A DNA stretch of 64,000 bases from Acidovorax soli (GTDB lineage: Bacteria > Pseudomonadota > Gammaproteobacteria > Burkholderiales > Burkholderiaceae_C). The notes under the pieces are model-generated. The model had not been told where the DNA came from. It was given only the letters and a program-made list of their open reading frames with translations, and searched no databases. The position numbers and the translations under genes were made by a program. The DNA lies in the NCBI RefSeq assembly GCF_014207955.1, contig NZ_JACHLK010000023.1:1-64000 (forward strand), in the 5' to 3' direction. Below, one piece after another: positions 51,243-59,729 of this stretch (positions within the stretch are counted from its first letter, which is position 1; each line of letters begins with the position of its first letter).

Positions 51243-51677
51243 GTGAGCGGAAGAATCAACCCCAAGGCCGTGGTGCTGGGCAGCTTGCTGCTGCTGGCGC
51301 TGTCCATCGTGGCCGGCGTGCTGCTGGTGTCGCTGCAGGGCGTGCTCATGGCCATGGAAGGGCAGAGCGAGGAGCAGATCGTCCAGGCCCTGGCCGATCT
51401 GGCCGATGACGACGGCTACCTGGTCTGGAGCATGGTGCTCGGATCGCTGGCCAGTGTGCTGGCCGGCCATGTGGCGGCGCGCATCGCGGGCGCCGCCTAC
51501 CCCTACTTCAATGGCCTGGCGGTGGGCGTGGTGGGCACCCTGGTGGGTTTTGCCTTCTGGAGCGAGCTGCCGCTGTGGTTCAACCTGGCGGGCATCTTCG
51601 TGACGCCGGCCTGCTGTGTGCTGGGGGCGCACCTGGCGGTGCTGCGCGCAAATGGTGCTGTGGGGCGCATGGGCTGA
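51243..51677 (+). CDS. Small membrane protein, related to the gene at 45990
   Basis: A 144-residue protein with about four membrane helices (10-32, 60-80, 85-108, 115-135). KAVVLGSLLLLALSIVAGVL opens it; GHVAARIAGAAYPYFNGLAV and NLAGIFVTPACCVLGAHLAV resemble segments of the 45990 protein. The amphipathic loop SEEQIVQALADLADDDGY follows helix 1. GTG 51243 is the start. The family is not recognised. Confidence 0.6.
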   Translation: MSGRINPKAVVLGSLLLLALSIVAGVLLVSLQGVLMAMEGQSEEQIVQALADLADDDGYLVWSMVLGSLASVLAGHVAARIAGAAYPYFNGLAVGVVGTLVGFAFWSELPLWFNLAGIFVTPACCVLGAHLAVLRANGAVGRMG

Positions 51678-51758
51678 GCCGCCTTCACCCCCATAATCGC
51701 GGCAGAGGCCGGGTCCATCGGCCCACTACAACAACTGTCTGTCTCGGAGGAGGTGCAC

Positions 51759-51932
51759 ATGAAGGGCAATGTCGCAGCCATCGTTCTGGTCGTTCTCGGG
51801 GTTTTCTTTCTGCTCACCAACCTGGGCCTCATCAGCATCAGCCTCAAGGAGCTGCTGCGCGTGTGGTGGCCCGTGGCGCTGATCGCCATTGGCGTGGCGC
51901 TGTTCTTCACGCCGGGGTCCAAGGGCAAGTAG
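51759..51932 (+). CDS. Short LiaI/LiaF-type membrane protein (DUF5668-like)
   Basis: A 57-residue protein: MKGNVAAIVLVVLGVFFLLT, a loop NLGLISISLKELLRVWWPVA and LIAIGVALFFTPGSKGK. Two membrane helices separated by a conserved Trp-Trp-Pro are the LiaI/DUF5668 pattern. AGGAGG lies nine bases before ATG 51759. The function is unknown; in Firmicutes similar domains respond to envelope stress. Bases 51678-51758 hold no other feature. Confidence 0.75.
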   Translation: MKGNVAAIVLVVLGVFFLLTNLGLISISLKELLRVWWPVALIAIGVALFFTPGSKGK

Positions 51933-51945
51933 GGCGGTTGGCTGG

Positions 51946-53034
51946 CTACCCCGCAGGGCGCTGTGCCTGGGGCGCAGGCCACAGGCCGCCGCCACGCCAC
52001 AGCATGGTGGCGATCATGGCCAGCGCGATGAACAGCGGGCGCATGACGCCGGCATCGAGCAGGCCGCCGCTGGCCGCCTGCAGCGGGCCCACCACGTAGC
52101 GCAGCACCTCGGGCAGGGCGGCCAGCAGCACGGCGCCCAGCACCACGCCCGGGATATGGCCCATGCCGCCGAACACCACCATGGCGACGATGAGCACCGA
52201 CTCCTGCAGGCTGAAGGCCTCGGGCGAGATGAAGCCCTGGAAGGCCGCGAACATCACCCCCGTCACGCCGCCGAAGCTGGCGCCCACGCCAAAGGCCAGT
52301 AGCTTCAGGTCTCTGGTATTGATGCCCATGGCCTTGGCGGCCATCTCGTCGTCGCGGATGGCCATCCACGCGCGGCCGATGCGCGAATCCTGCAGCCGCC
52401 GGCAGATGGCCACCGTGAGCAGCACCAGCACGAGGAACAGGTAGTAGTACAGCGTGACGGGCGCCATCTGCCAGCCGCCCGCCACGGCCAGGGGCTGGCC
52501 CAGGTCCACGCCGAAGATGCGCATAGGGTCGATCAGCCCCAGGCCTTGGGCACCGAAGGTGATGTTGACAGGGTGGCCCAGGTTGATGACCAGGATGCGC
52601 ACGATCTCGCCAAAGCCCAGCGTCACGATGGCCAGGTAGTCGCCGCGCAGCCGGAGCGTGGGCGCACCGAGCAGCATGCCCAGCAGCGCGGCCAGCACGG
52701 CCGCCAGCGGAATGGCGAGCCACCAGGGCGTGTGCAGGCCCTGGGGGAAGAGGGCCGCGATCCAGCCGAACTGCTCGGTCAGGTGCGGCGAGGCCAGCAG
52801 CGCGAACAGGTAGGCACCCATGGCGTAGAAGGCCACATAGCCCAGGTCCAGCAGGCCGGCATAGCCCACCACCACGTTCAGCCCCAGGGCCAGCATCACA
52901 TAGAGCAGGGCGGTGTCGGCCATGCGCACCCAGTGGTGGCCGAAGCCCTGCAGCACCAGGGGCAGCAGCAACAGGGCCGCGAGCAGGGCGGCAGTGTGCC
53001 GTTTCGGCAGGGTCTTGGGGTGCTCAGGGGGCAT
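51946..53034 (-). CDS. livM: Branched-chain amino acid ABC transporter permease LivM
   Basis: A 362-residue inner-membrane permease with about nine helices. ALGLNVVVGYAGLLDLGYVA and APTLRLRGDYLAIVTLGFGE are LivM marks, and RIGRAWMAIRDDEMAAKAMG is the EAA-like loop that contacts the ATPase. The start at 53034 gives the family N-terminus; longer frames are unlikely. LivH, LivG, LivF and binding-protein genes are not adjacent, so this is an orphan subunit here. The gene is divergent from a LysR-type gene. Confidence 0.9.
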   Translation of the reverse strand: MPPEHPKTLPKRHTAALLAALLLLPLVLQGFGHHWVRMADTALLYVMLALGLNVVVGYAGLLDLGYVAFYAMGAYLFALLASPHLTEQFGWIAALFPQGLHTPWWLAIPLAAVLAALLGMLLGAPTLRLRGDYLAIVTLGFGEIVRILVINLGHPVNITFGAQGLGLIDPMRIFGVDLGQPLAVAGGWQMAPVTLYYYLFLVLVLLTVAICRRLQDSRIGRAWMAIRDDEMAAKAMGINTRDLKLLAFGVGASFGGVTGVMFAAFQGFISPEAFSLQESVLIVAMVVFGGMGHIPGVVLGAVLLAALPEVLRYVVGPLQAASGGLLDAGVMRPLFIALAMIATMLWRGGGLWPAPQAQRPAG

Positions 53035-53090
53035 GGACAGGGACTCTTCGGTCGGTGGCTGGAAGGAATGCAGGTGCAAGGCTAAACTGG

Positions 53091-53135
53091 CTTGAATGAT
53101 CAAGAAATACCACCCCGTTCCATTCATTGCGGAAC
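53091..53135. promoter_or_regulatory. Inverted repeats upstream of livM and LysR genes
   Basis: CTTGA (53091-53095) and TCAAG (53100-53104) are spaced by four bases; GTTCC (53117-53121) and GGAAC (53131-53135) by nine. Both lie in the intergenic region between the divergent livM and LysR genes and could be LysR binding sites. Each is short. Confidence 0.4.
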
Positions 53136-53196
53136 AAAACGCTCGAATAAGCCGCCCGCTTGCCCCGGCCCGCGCCACCCTGGAGGGCACGCGCTG

Positions 53197-54078
53197 ATGG
53201 AGCAGCTCACCGGCCTGCGCGCGTTTGTGAAGACCGTCGAGTTGGGCAGCTTCGTGGCGGCGGGGCGCGCCATGGAGCTGTCGGCCTCGGCGGTTGGCAA
53301 GGCGGTGGCGCGGCTGGAGCAGGAGGTGGGTGTGCGCCTCCTGCAGCGCAGCACGCGCAGCATCCAGCCCACGGCCGAGGGCCGGCTGTTCCACGAGCGC
53401 TGCCGCCGCATCCTCGACGACCTGGACGACGCCCAGGCCATGCTCTCGCATGCCACCGAAGCGCCGCGCGGCCGGCTGCGCGTGAGCGCGCCCATCGTGG
53501 GCCACCATTTCCTCATGCCCCTGGTGCCGGGCTTCCTCGCGCGCTACCCCGAGGTGGAGCTGGACATCAATTTCAGCGACCGCAGCATCGACCTGATCGA
53601 AGAGGGGGTGGACGTGGCCATCCGCAGCGGCGACCTGCGCGACTCGCGCCTCATCGCGCGGCCGCTGCAGCACTTTCGGCTGCTGTTGTGCGCATCGCCC
53701 GGTTACCTGGCGCGCAGCGGCACGCCACTGGCTGTGCGCGACCTGGCGCAGCATGCGGCCGTGCGCTTTCGCCACCCCGACTCGGGCAAGCTGCTCGACT
53801 GGCCGCTCGATGTGCCCGAGGAGCCACGCCTGCGCACCGTGCTGGCCTGCAACAACATCGAGGCGGTGCTGGCCGCGGCGCTGCGTGGCGTGGGCATCGC
53901 CTGCCTGCCCGACTTTCTGGTGCAAGGGGCGCTGGCCGATGGCCGGCTGGTGCGCGTGCTCGATGCGCACATGGGGCCGGGCGGCCAGTTCAAGGCGCTG
54001 TGGCCCTCCAGCCGGCACCTGTCGCCCAAGGTGCGCGTGTTCGTGGACTGGCTGGGCGCCGGGCTGCCGGGCGCCTGA
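53197..54078 (+). CDS. LysR-family regulator
   Basis: A 293-residue LysR of the CrgA/DsdC-like subclass: LTGLRAFVKTVELGSFVAAG, LSASAVGKAVARLEQEVGVR and LLQRSTRSIQPTAEGRLF. GGAGGG upstream supports ATG 53197 over the upstream in-frame start at 53092. It is divergent from the livM gene with inverted repeats between. The target may be livM. Confidence 0.92.
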   Translation: MEQLTGLRAFVKTVELGSFVAAGRAMELSASAVGKAVARLEQEVGVRLLQRSTRSIQPTAEGRLFHERCRRILDDLDDAQAMLSHATEAPRGRLRVSAPIVGHHFLMPLVPGFLARYPEVELDINFSDRSIDLIEEGVDVAIRSGDLRDSRLIARPLQHFRLLLCASPGYLARSGTPLAVRDLAQHAAVRFRHPDSGKLLDWPLDVPEEPRLRTVLACNNIEAVLAAALRGVGIACLPDFLVQGALADGRLVRVLDAHMGPGGQFKALWPSSRHLSPKVRVFVDWLGAGLPGA

Positions 54079-54127
54079 GCGGGGCGGCATCCGCTACCAT
54101 GGCCGCTTTTTTCCAGGGGATGTGGTG

Positions 54128-54766
54128 ATGGGCAAGAGGATGGCAGCGGCGCTGGTGGCGGCACTGGCGCTGGCTGCGGGTGCGGCAGAGAAGCTGGCGC
54201 CGGGCAAGCTGGTGGAAGCGGTCAGCGCACAGGTGCAGGGGGCCAGCGCGCGTGCGGGCCGCAGCGTGGAGCTGCTGGCGGACTTCCAGGCCCCGGCCGC
54301 GGCTGGCCTGTTCCCGCAGGCGGACGAGGCCGCTGCCGCCGTGGGCAGCGCCGCCGCGGCGCTGCAGCGCATCGATGCATCGGCCCGGCCCGAACTGGCC
54401 ACGGCCTCACTGAACTACCTCAAGGCAGCGCAGAACCTGGTGAAAGACTTGCAGGATGCGCGTCGCAAGGCTTCACATGCCGAGGCGCTGGACCGCGAGG
54501 GCGCTCGCATCGCGGCCGAGCTCAAGGACGCGCGGGACAGCGATCGCCCCGCCTTGCTGGAGCGCATGGAAAAGGCCTTTGGCCAGAGCGACGACGCCGA
54601 GGCCGCGATGAAGGAGGCGGTCACCCGCGCCAGTGCCGCCCTGGCCGAGCTGGTGCTGCGCCGCTCGCTGCTGGCCGCGCAGCTGGGCTCTGCGGATGCG
54701 CTGCTGCCCGAGAAGACGCTGGCCGCGGTCAGGCAGGGCCTGCAGGCCGTACAGCCTGCGGAGTAG
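54128..54766 (+). CDS. Exported coiled-coil protein of unknown function
   Basis: A 212-residue protein with a possible signal peptide (MGKRMAAALVAALALAAGAA) and a long charged coiled coil (NYLKAAQNLVKDLQDARRKA, AAELKDARDSDRPALLERME). No family is recognised. ATG 54128 follows GGGG sequences; a GTG at 54125 is also possible. It is convergent with the truncated haemoglobin gene. Confidence 0.55.
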   Translation: MGKRMAAALVAALALAAGAAEKLAPGKLVEAVSAQVQGASARAGRSVELLADFQAPAAAGLFPQADEAAAAVGSAAAALQRIDASARPELATASLNYLKAAQNLVKDLQDARRKASHAEALDREGARIAAELKDARDSDRPALLERMEKAFGQSDDAEAAMKEAVTRASAALAELVLRRSLLAAQLGSADALLPEKTLAAVRQGLQAVQPAE

Positions 54767-54782
54767 CCCGCCACGGGGACGG

Positions 54783-55214
54783 TCAACCGTGGGGTGCCGC
54801 ATCCCTTTCGCGTGCTTCCGCAAACGCCGGCTCCGCACCGAAGTAGCCCCGGAACAGGTTGCGCGCAATGCCATGCGCCGCAATCTGCAGCTCCTGCGCA
54901 AAGTCGGGCGCGAACAGCCGGCTGGTGTGCTGCTGCCATAGCCCCACCCAGGCCGCAAAGTGCGCGGGCGTGACGCCTGACAGCGCCATGTGCTTGCCGA
55001 ACACGTCGCCGCCCTTGAAGCGCCGCTGCCCCAGCGCCACCGTGCACCAGAAGTCCACCAGCCGCGCCAGGTGCTCGTCCCAGCGGCCGTGCAGCGCGGA
55101 CTCGAACACCGGGCCCAGCAGCGGGTGGGCGCGCACGTCGGCGTAGAAGGCATGCACCAGCGTGGCCATGCTGTCGGCGCTGGGTTCCAGATAGGTCGTC
55201 GTCGCCTCGGTCAT
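54783..55214 (-). CDS. Group III truncated haemoglobin
   Basis: A 143-residue globin. LVHAFYADVRAHPLLGPVFE is the group III pattern, with a proximal His in GKHMALSGVTPAHFAAW and the WLGLWQQHTSRLF-like E-F region (here WVGLWQQHTSRLF). Such proteins bind O2 or NO. The start at 55214 (MTEATTTYL) fits the family; a long upstream extension does not. It follows ytfE by 16 bases and is probably in the same NO-responsive unit. Confidence 0.9.
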   Translation of the reverse strand: MTEATTTYLEPSADSMATLVHAFYADVRAHPLLGPVFESALHGRWDEHLARLVDFWCTVALGQRRFKGGDVFGKHMALSGVTPAHFAAWVGLWQQHTSRLFAPDFAQELQIAAHGIARNLFRGYFGAEPAFAEARERDAAPHG

Positions 55215-55230
55215 CGCGATCCCCCGGCCT

Positions 55231-56016
55231 TCAATGGCAGCCGCAGCGCGGGCTGGCGCAGTCCGAGGCGCCCGCATCCAGTCCATGGGCGGCACCCGCC
55301 TGGGCCTCGAAGGGCGGGAACAGCACATTGTTCTCCAGGTGGATGTGGCTGATCAGGTCGTCGCAGAACTGCGCGATGCCCGCGTAGAGCGCGCGCCAGG
55401 TGGTGCAGGCGTCTTCGGGCGGGGCGGTGTCGTGGGTCAGCGCATTGAGCCGGTCCAGCGCCGCGCCATGGTCCGTGTGTTCGGCCCGCATCACGCTGAT
55501 GGGCATGCCCACAAAGGGGTTGCCGCCCCGGCGCAGCAGGGGGAAGAGCACGGCCTCTTCCTTGCCCATGTGGTCCAGCAGCTCCGCATGGGTTTCCTCC
55601 AGTGCGTCGGCCAGACCGGCGGGCACGGCAGGGTGTTCGCGGTGCACGGCCTCCACGCGCCGGGCCATGCGGATCAGCTCGGGCAGCTGCTGGCGGTGCA
55701 CCTCGTGGTAGCGCGCCAGGATCAGTTCGATGAGCGCCGTGGCGCTGGCGCCGGCCAGGGGCAGAGCCTCGCCGCGCTGCAGGTGCGCCAGCTCGGCCAC
55801 CACGGCATCGGCATCGAGCCCCTTGCCGGCCGCAGCCTGGGCCAGGCTCACATGGCCGCCGCAGCAGAAATCGAGCTTCAGCCGCCGGAACACCGCCGTG
55901 GCACCCGGCAACTGCACCGCGATCTGCCCGATCAACTGCTGTGCATCCAGAGCGAAAGGCGCCGCAGCATGAGCTGCAACGGGGCTTGGGAAGGCGGCGG
56001 GATCACGGGCGTTCAT
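55231..56016 (-). CDS. ytfE: Iron-sulfur cluster repair di-iron protein YtfE/RIC
   Basis: A 261-residue protein. The N-terminal ScdA-type domain has the LKLDFCCGGHVSLAQA motif (CCGG), and the C-terminal hemerythrin-like domain has His ligands in RYHEVHRQQ, ETHAELLDHMGKEEAVLFP, RAEHTDHG and HIHLENNVLFP. It restores Fe-S clusters damaged by nitric oxide. Tandem NsrR-like sites at 56030-56077 precede it, and a globin gene follows. The Cys-His tail (SPRCGCH) is unusual. Confidence 0.95.
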   Translation of the reverse strand: MNARDPAAFPSPVAAHAAAPFALDAQQLIGQIAVQLPGATAVFRRLKLDFCCGGHVSLAQAAAGKGLDADAVVAELAHLQRGEALPLAGASATALIELILARYHEVHRQQLPELIRMARRVEAVHREHPAVPAGLADALEETHAELLDHMGKEEAVLFPLLRRGGNPFVGMPISVMRAEHTDHGAALDRLNALTHDTAPPEDACTTWRALYAGIAQFCDDLISHIHLENNVLFPPFEAQAGAAHGLDAGASDCASPRCGCH

Positions 56017-56029
56017 GGCGGTCCTTTTA

Positions 56030-56077
56030 AAGATTCATCTGATATGTTTATTTTAAGAGGCATTTCAAATGAATCTT
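56030..56077. promoter_or_regulatory. Tandem NsrR-like operators upstream of ytfE
   Basis: The site nearer ytfE (56030-56052) starts AAGATTCATC; the second (56055-56077) has half-sites AAGAGGCATTT and AAATGAATCTT around a central C. The second matches the NsrR consensus, AAGATGCATTT facing its mirror, at most positions. Such sites control ytfE and globin genes in beta-proteobacteria. Nitric oxide would relieve repression. Confidence 0.7.
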
Positions 56078-56125
56078 TATTTTGACCATGGTGCTGGTGG
56101 TCTCTTTGATGTGGCGCAAGCTCGC

Positions 56126-56151
56126 AAGGGGCGGGCGGGTGCCCGCCCCTT
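56126..56151 (-). terminator. Terminator-like hairpin after the DUF3526 permease
   Basis: AAGGGGCGGGC (56126-56136) and GCCCGCCCCTT (56141-56151) form a perfect 11-bp stem with loop GGGT, about 15 bases past the stop of the permease gene. No long U-tract follows. Confidence 0.6.
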
Positions 56152-56165
56152 GGGGACAGAGAGGG

Positions 56166-57530
56166 TCAGGCCTGCGCTGACACGCGCCGCAAGGCCCTTG
56201 TGGCCAATGCGGCCATGCCCAGTGCCCAGGCCAGGCCGGAGAGCAGGGCGGCCAGCGGCCAGGCGAGGGCCGGCACCTGCATCTGGAAGCGGGGGCGCTT
56301 GGCGAAGTCGTCCGGCCCGAAGGGGCGCTCGTTGAAGACGTAGGGGTAGTAGAACTCCCGCATCTCCCGGTGGAAGGCCTCGATGCGCTCCTGGTAGCGC
56401 ATCTGGGCGGGCAGGTCCGTGTGCGCCAGGCGGTGCAAGGCGGTCTGGGCGGCCACACCGGGCAGCAGCCAGCCCAGGCGCTCGGTCCAGTCCTGGCGGC
56501 GCGCCAGGCCATCGCGGTAGGCGGCGACGGCCGGGGCCACGCTCTCGTCGCCCAGCTGCTGGAAGGCGTAATACCACTTCCAGTGGAACCTGGTGGGCAG
56601 GGGCGCCGTGTCCTTCCACTGCGGGTGGGTCTGGAAGAACTTCTGCATGGTGGCATCGCGCGGTTCGTCCCACGCGCCGTGTACCTTCTGGCGCTGGGCG
56701 AGCATCAGGTCCACACCCTGGTCCACGGGAATGCCGCGCGTGATGGCCATTTGCGCCAGCGTGGGCAGCACCAGGGTGAGCACCACCCAGCAGCCCATGA
56801 GGGCCGTGGCATGGGCCGTGGAACTCCAGGGGCGGGCGCCCACCAGCACGCACACGGCGCACCAGAAGGCCGCGTAGGCCACGAGCACGGCCAGCACGCC
56901 GGCCAGCGCCGCCGGGCCGATGGGCAGCACAGCGGCGGCCAGCAGCAGCGGCAGGGCCATGGCGGCAATGGCCAGCAGCGTGCGCAGGCCGGCGCGGCGC
57001 AGCCACAGCCGCGTGCCCGCGCCGGGCATGGCCAGCAGCATGCGCAAGCGGCCCGCCTGCCGCTCGCCCGACACCAGGTCGTGCAGCAACGCGATGATGA
57101 ACAGCGGCGCCAGGTAGATCAGCACGAAGGCGAAATCGAAGCGCCCGGCCAGCGCCAGCTCGGGGTTGAAGGTCTCGCCCTCGTAGAGCTGGGCCTGCAG
57201 GCCCAGGCTGCGCACGCGCAGCACGTAGGGCGCCACGTCGCGCAGGCCCAGGGCCAGGAAGGCCGCGCCCGAGGGCGGGTCCTGCGTGCCGTAGAAGGTG
57301 TAGTAGGCCGCGTAGCCGGCGTCACCGCCCTGGGCGAAGCGCCGGGCCACGGCCTGCACGTCCTGTTCCTGCAGGGGGGCCAGGCGCGCGATGTTGGCCT
57401 GCTGCCGGGCTGCCTCGCGGGCCCCCGACCACAGGGACACCGCAGACAGCAGGGCAAGCAGCACCAGGGCCGACAGGCACAGCCGCGAGCGGCGCACCAG
57501 CCGCCATTCATGGACAAGCCAGCGCATCAT
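56166..57530 (-). CDS. DUF3526 ABC-2-type permease (second subunit)
   Basis: A 454-residue inner-membrane permease with an N-terminal helix (LCLSALVLLALLSAVSLWSG), a long periplasmic loop and six further helices around 145-290 and 425-445. LHDLVSGERQAGRLRMLLAM is the EAA-like ATPase contact. Its start overlaps the stop of the sister permease by four bases. It is the last gene of the TonB-ABC operon. DUF3526 permeases accompany ABC-2 exporters such as NosFY-like systems. Substrate unknown. Confidence 0.85.
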   Translation of the reverse strand: MMRWLVHEWRLVRRSRLCLSALVLLALLSAVSLWSGAREAARQQANIARLAPLQEQDVQAVARRFAQGGDAGYAAYYTFYGTQDPPSGAAFLALGLRDVAPYVLRVRSLGLQAQLYEGETFNPELALAGRFDFAFVLIYLAPLFIIALLHDLVSGERQAGRLRMLLAMPGAGTRLWLRRAGLRTLLAIAAMALPLLLAAAVLPIGPAALAGVLAVLVAYAAFWCAVCVLVGARPWSSTAHATALMGCWVVLTLVLPTLAQMAITRGIPVDQGVDLMLAQRQKVHGAWDEPRDATMQKFFQTHPQWKDTAPLPTRFHWKWYYAFQQLGDESVAPAVAAYRDGLARRQDWTERLGWLLPGVAAQTALHRLAHTDLPAQMRYQERIEAFHREMREFYYPYVFNERPFGPDDFAKRPRFQMQVPALAWPLAALLSGLAWALGMAALATRALRRVSAQA

Positions 57531-58957
57531 CGTGGCGCCCTCCGCAGCATGTGCGCACCCCAGGCCAGCAGCGCCAGCAGGGCGACCAGCCAGGCCCCGA
57601 GCGTGGCCGCGGCCGGCAGCACCGAGCGCAGCACGGTGGCCGGGGCCGCGGGCTGGTAGGCGAAGTGCGCCACATCGTGCCAGTGCGTCCGGTCCACGCG
57701 GTTTTGCCGGTTCGGGTTGCGGTCGTCGGCGTAGGTGATCTTCTCGGCCTGCAGCTGGTTGAGCGACTGGATCAGCGTGTAGCGGTAGTGCTCGCCCTGT
57801 TCCAGGAAGCGGCGGTAGCTCGCCAGGTCGGTGCCGGCCAGGGCCATGGAAATGCGCCGCAGCGCCAGCAGCGGGCTGGCGATGCCGGCTGCATCCATGA
57901 AACCGCTTTGCCGGCCCTGCAGGTCGAACGACTGCTGCGCATAGCGGTTGAACAGCTCGCTGGTCATGCGCTCTCCTTCGATGCCGAGCAGGCCCTTGTA
58001 GTTGACGGGCAGGTCTTCCACCCGGGCCACGCCGTACTGCGCCAGCACCTTCTTGCGGAAGTCAGCAAAGTACGGGTCATCGGGGTTGTGGCTGTCGCCC
58101 AGGGCGGCCAGGTCGCGCGCCACGGCGATGTCGCTCTCCAGGCGCGTGGGCAGCACGTGGGCCGCCGCCGCCGTGTCGGCCGCCAGGCGGGGCACCAGGA
58201 TGACGGCCACCGTCCATACCGCCAGCAGGCACAGCAGCGCATCGCGCCGGCGCGTGAACAGCGCGGACAGCCCCACCACCAGCGCCGCCCAGAGCAGCAG
58301 CCAGGCGGCATAGCCAGCCAGCAGGGCCAAGGCCTGCACGGGCTGCGCGCCCGCACCCATCAGGGCCAGGCCCAATGCCGCGGGCAGCAGCGCCAGCAAG
58401 GCCGCGCCGGCCAGGGCCAGCAGCTTGCCGCGCACGATCTGGCCCGGCCGCACGCCCTGCGCCAGCAGGATGCGCAGGGTGCCCGACTCGCGCTCGCGTG
58501 CCAGCGCCGCATGCCCCAGAAAGACCAGCAGCAGCGGTGCCAACACCTGCAGCACGAAGGCCGGCGTGAGCTGGCCAAAGCGCAGCAGCAGCGAGGACTG
58601 GCGCACGTCGCCGAAGTTGGCGCTGTTCTGGCGGTGGCCTTCGAGGAACAGCGTGTGGCCGGTGTAGGCATCGATGCCGGCGTCAAAGGCCGCCAGCGGG
58701 TTCAACGGCCGGAACACGAAGTGCCCGTAGTGCACCATGCGGTGCGGGTGGCGGTCGGGCTGGGCCTCGAACTCCTGGTTGGCCTGGGCCTGGTAGCGTG
58801 CGCGCTGGGCGTCGGCGGCACGCCACGATTCCCAGGCCGTGGCAGACGCGGCCAGCGCCAGCAGCGTGAGCAGGGCCAGGCCCAGCAGGGCCACGCGGTC
58901 GCGCAGCAGCAGGCGCCACTCCTCGCGCGCAATGCGGGAGACGGGGCTGCCGCTCAT
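57527..58957 (-). CDS. DUF3526 ABC-2-type permease (first subunit)
   Basis: A 476-residue permease, paralogous to the gene at 56166. REEWRLLLRDRVALLGLALL is the N-terminal helix; LARERESGTLRILLAQGVRP is the ATPase-contact loop. A large periplasmic domain (about 45-125) and another (265-430) lie between helices. It overlaps both neighbours by four bases, so translation is coupled. Together the two permeases should form a heterodimer with the ATPase encoded upstream. Confidence 0.85.
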   Translation of the reverse strand: MSGSPVSRIAREEWRLLLRDRVALLGLALLTLLALAASATAWESWRAADAQRARYQAQANQEFEAQPDRHPHRMVHYGHFVFRPLNPLAAFDAGIDAYTGHTLFLEGHRQNSANFGDVRQSSLLLRFGQLTPAFVLQVLAPLLLVFLGHAALARERESGTLRILLAQGVRPGQIVRGKLLALAGAALLALLPAALGLALMGAGAQPVQALALLAGYAAWLLLWAALVVGLSALFTRRRDALLCLLAVWTVAVILVPRLAADTAAAAHVLPTRLESDIAVARDLAALGDSHNPDDPYFADFRKKVLAQYGVARVEDLPVNYKGLLGIEGERMTSELFNRYAQQSFDLQGRQSGFMDAAGIASPLLALRRISMALAGTDLASYRRFLEQGEHYRYTLIQSLNQLQAEKITYADDRNPNRQNRVDRTHWHDVAHFAYQPAAPATVLRSVLPAAATLGAWLVALLALLAWGAHMLRRAPR

Positions 58958-59718
58958 GCCGCCACCCCCTGCGCGGCATAGCGCCGGTGCAGCGCACGCA
59001 CGTCAAAGCGCTCATCGCCGCTGGCGGCGCTGTCCGCGGCCACCTCTTCGACCAGGCGCCCGGCGTCGATGAAGCCGATGCGGTCCGCCACGTCGGCCGC
59101 GCTCAGCAGGTCGTGCGTCACCATCAGAATGGCCACGCCCTGCGCGCGCAGCAGCGCCAGCAGGCGGTTGAATTCGGCCGTGGCCTGCGGGTCCAGGCCC
59201 GAGGTGGGTTCGTCCAGCAGCAGGGCCGGCACCTTGCGTGCCAGCGCCAGGGCAATCGCCACCTTCTGGCGCATGCCCTTGGAAAAGCCGGCCACGCGCC
59301 GGCCATGGGCCGCCGGGTCCAGGCCCGCGGCCTGCAGCGCCTGGTCGATGGCCTGGGCATCCTCGGGCTGGCCCGCCAGGTCCAGCAGGTAGGACAGGTT
59401 TTCGCGTGCGCTCAGGTGCTCGTACAGCGCCACGTTCTCGGGGATGTAGGCCAGTTGCCGGCGCGCGCCGTCGGGGTCGGTCACGGGGTCGGTGCCCTGC
59501 ACGCGCACGCTGCCGGCGCTGGGCGCCAGAAAGCCCAGGAACAGGCTCAGCGTGGTCGTCTTGCCGGCCCCGTTGGAGCCGAGCAGGGCATAGATCTGCC
59601 CGCGCTGGACCTGCAGGTTCAGGCCCTGCAGGATGGTGCGGCCGCCGTAGCCGGCGCTGACGCCGCTGGCGTCCAGAACGGGCGCGGCGGGTGGTGTGGT
59701 GTTTGGGTGGGTGCTCAT
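58954..59718 (-). CDS. ABC transporter ATP-binding protein
   Basis: A 254-residue ATPase. Walker A is GSNGAGKTTT, the signature FSKGMRQKVAIA replaces LSGGQ, Walker B is ALLLDEPTSGLD and the switch His lies in VTHDLLSA. The signature is typical of ABC-2 exporters. ATG 59718 is 11 bases after the TonB receptor stop. It powers the two DUF3526 permeases downstream. Confidence 0.92.
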   Translation of the reverse strand: MSTHPNTTPPAAPVLDASGVSAGYGGRTILQGLNLQVQRGQIYALLGSNGAGKTTTLSLFLGFLAPSAGSVRVQGTDPVTDPDGARRQLAYIPENVALYEHLSARENLSYLLDLAGQPEDAQAIDQALQAAGLDPAAHGRRVAGFSKGMRQKVAIALALARKVPALLLDEPTSGLDPQATAEFNRLLALLRAQGVAILMVTHDLLSAADVADRIGFIDAGRLVEEVAADSAASGDERFDVRALHRRYAAQGVAA

Positions 59719-59729
59719 GCTCGTGGTGC

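Noticed and set aside
47081..51409. 1442-codon open frame opposite the DUF6493/SWIM genes
   Set aside because: His/Gly/Gln-rich composition and exact overlap with two well-formed genes on the other strand mark it as an antisense shadow.
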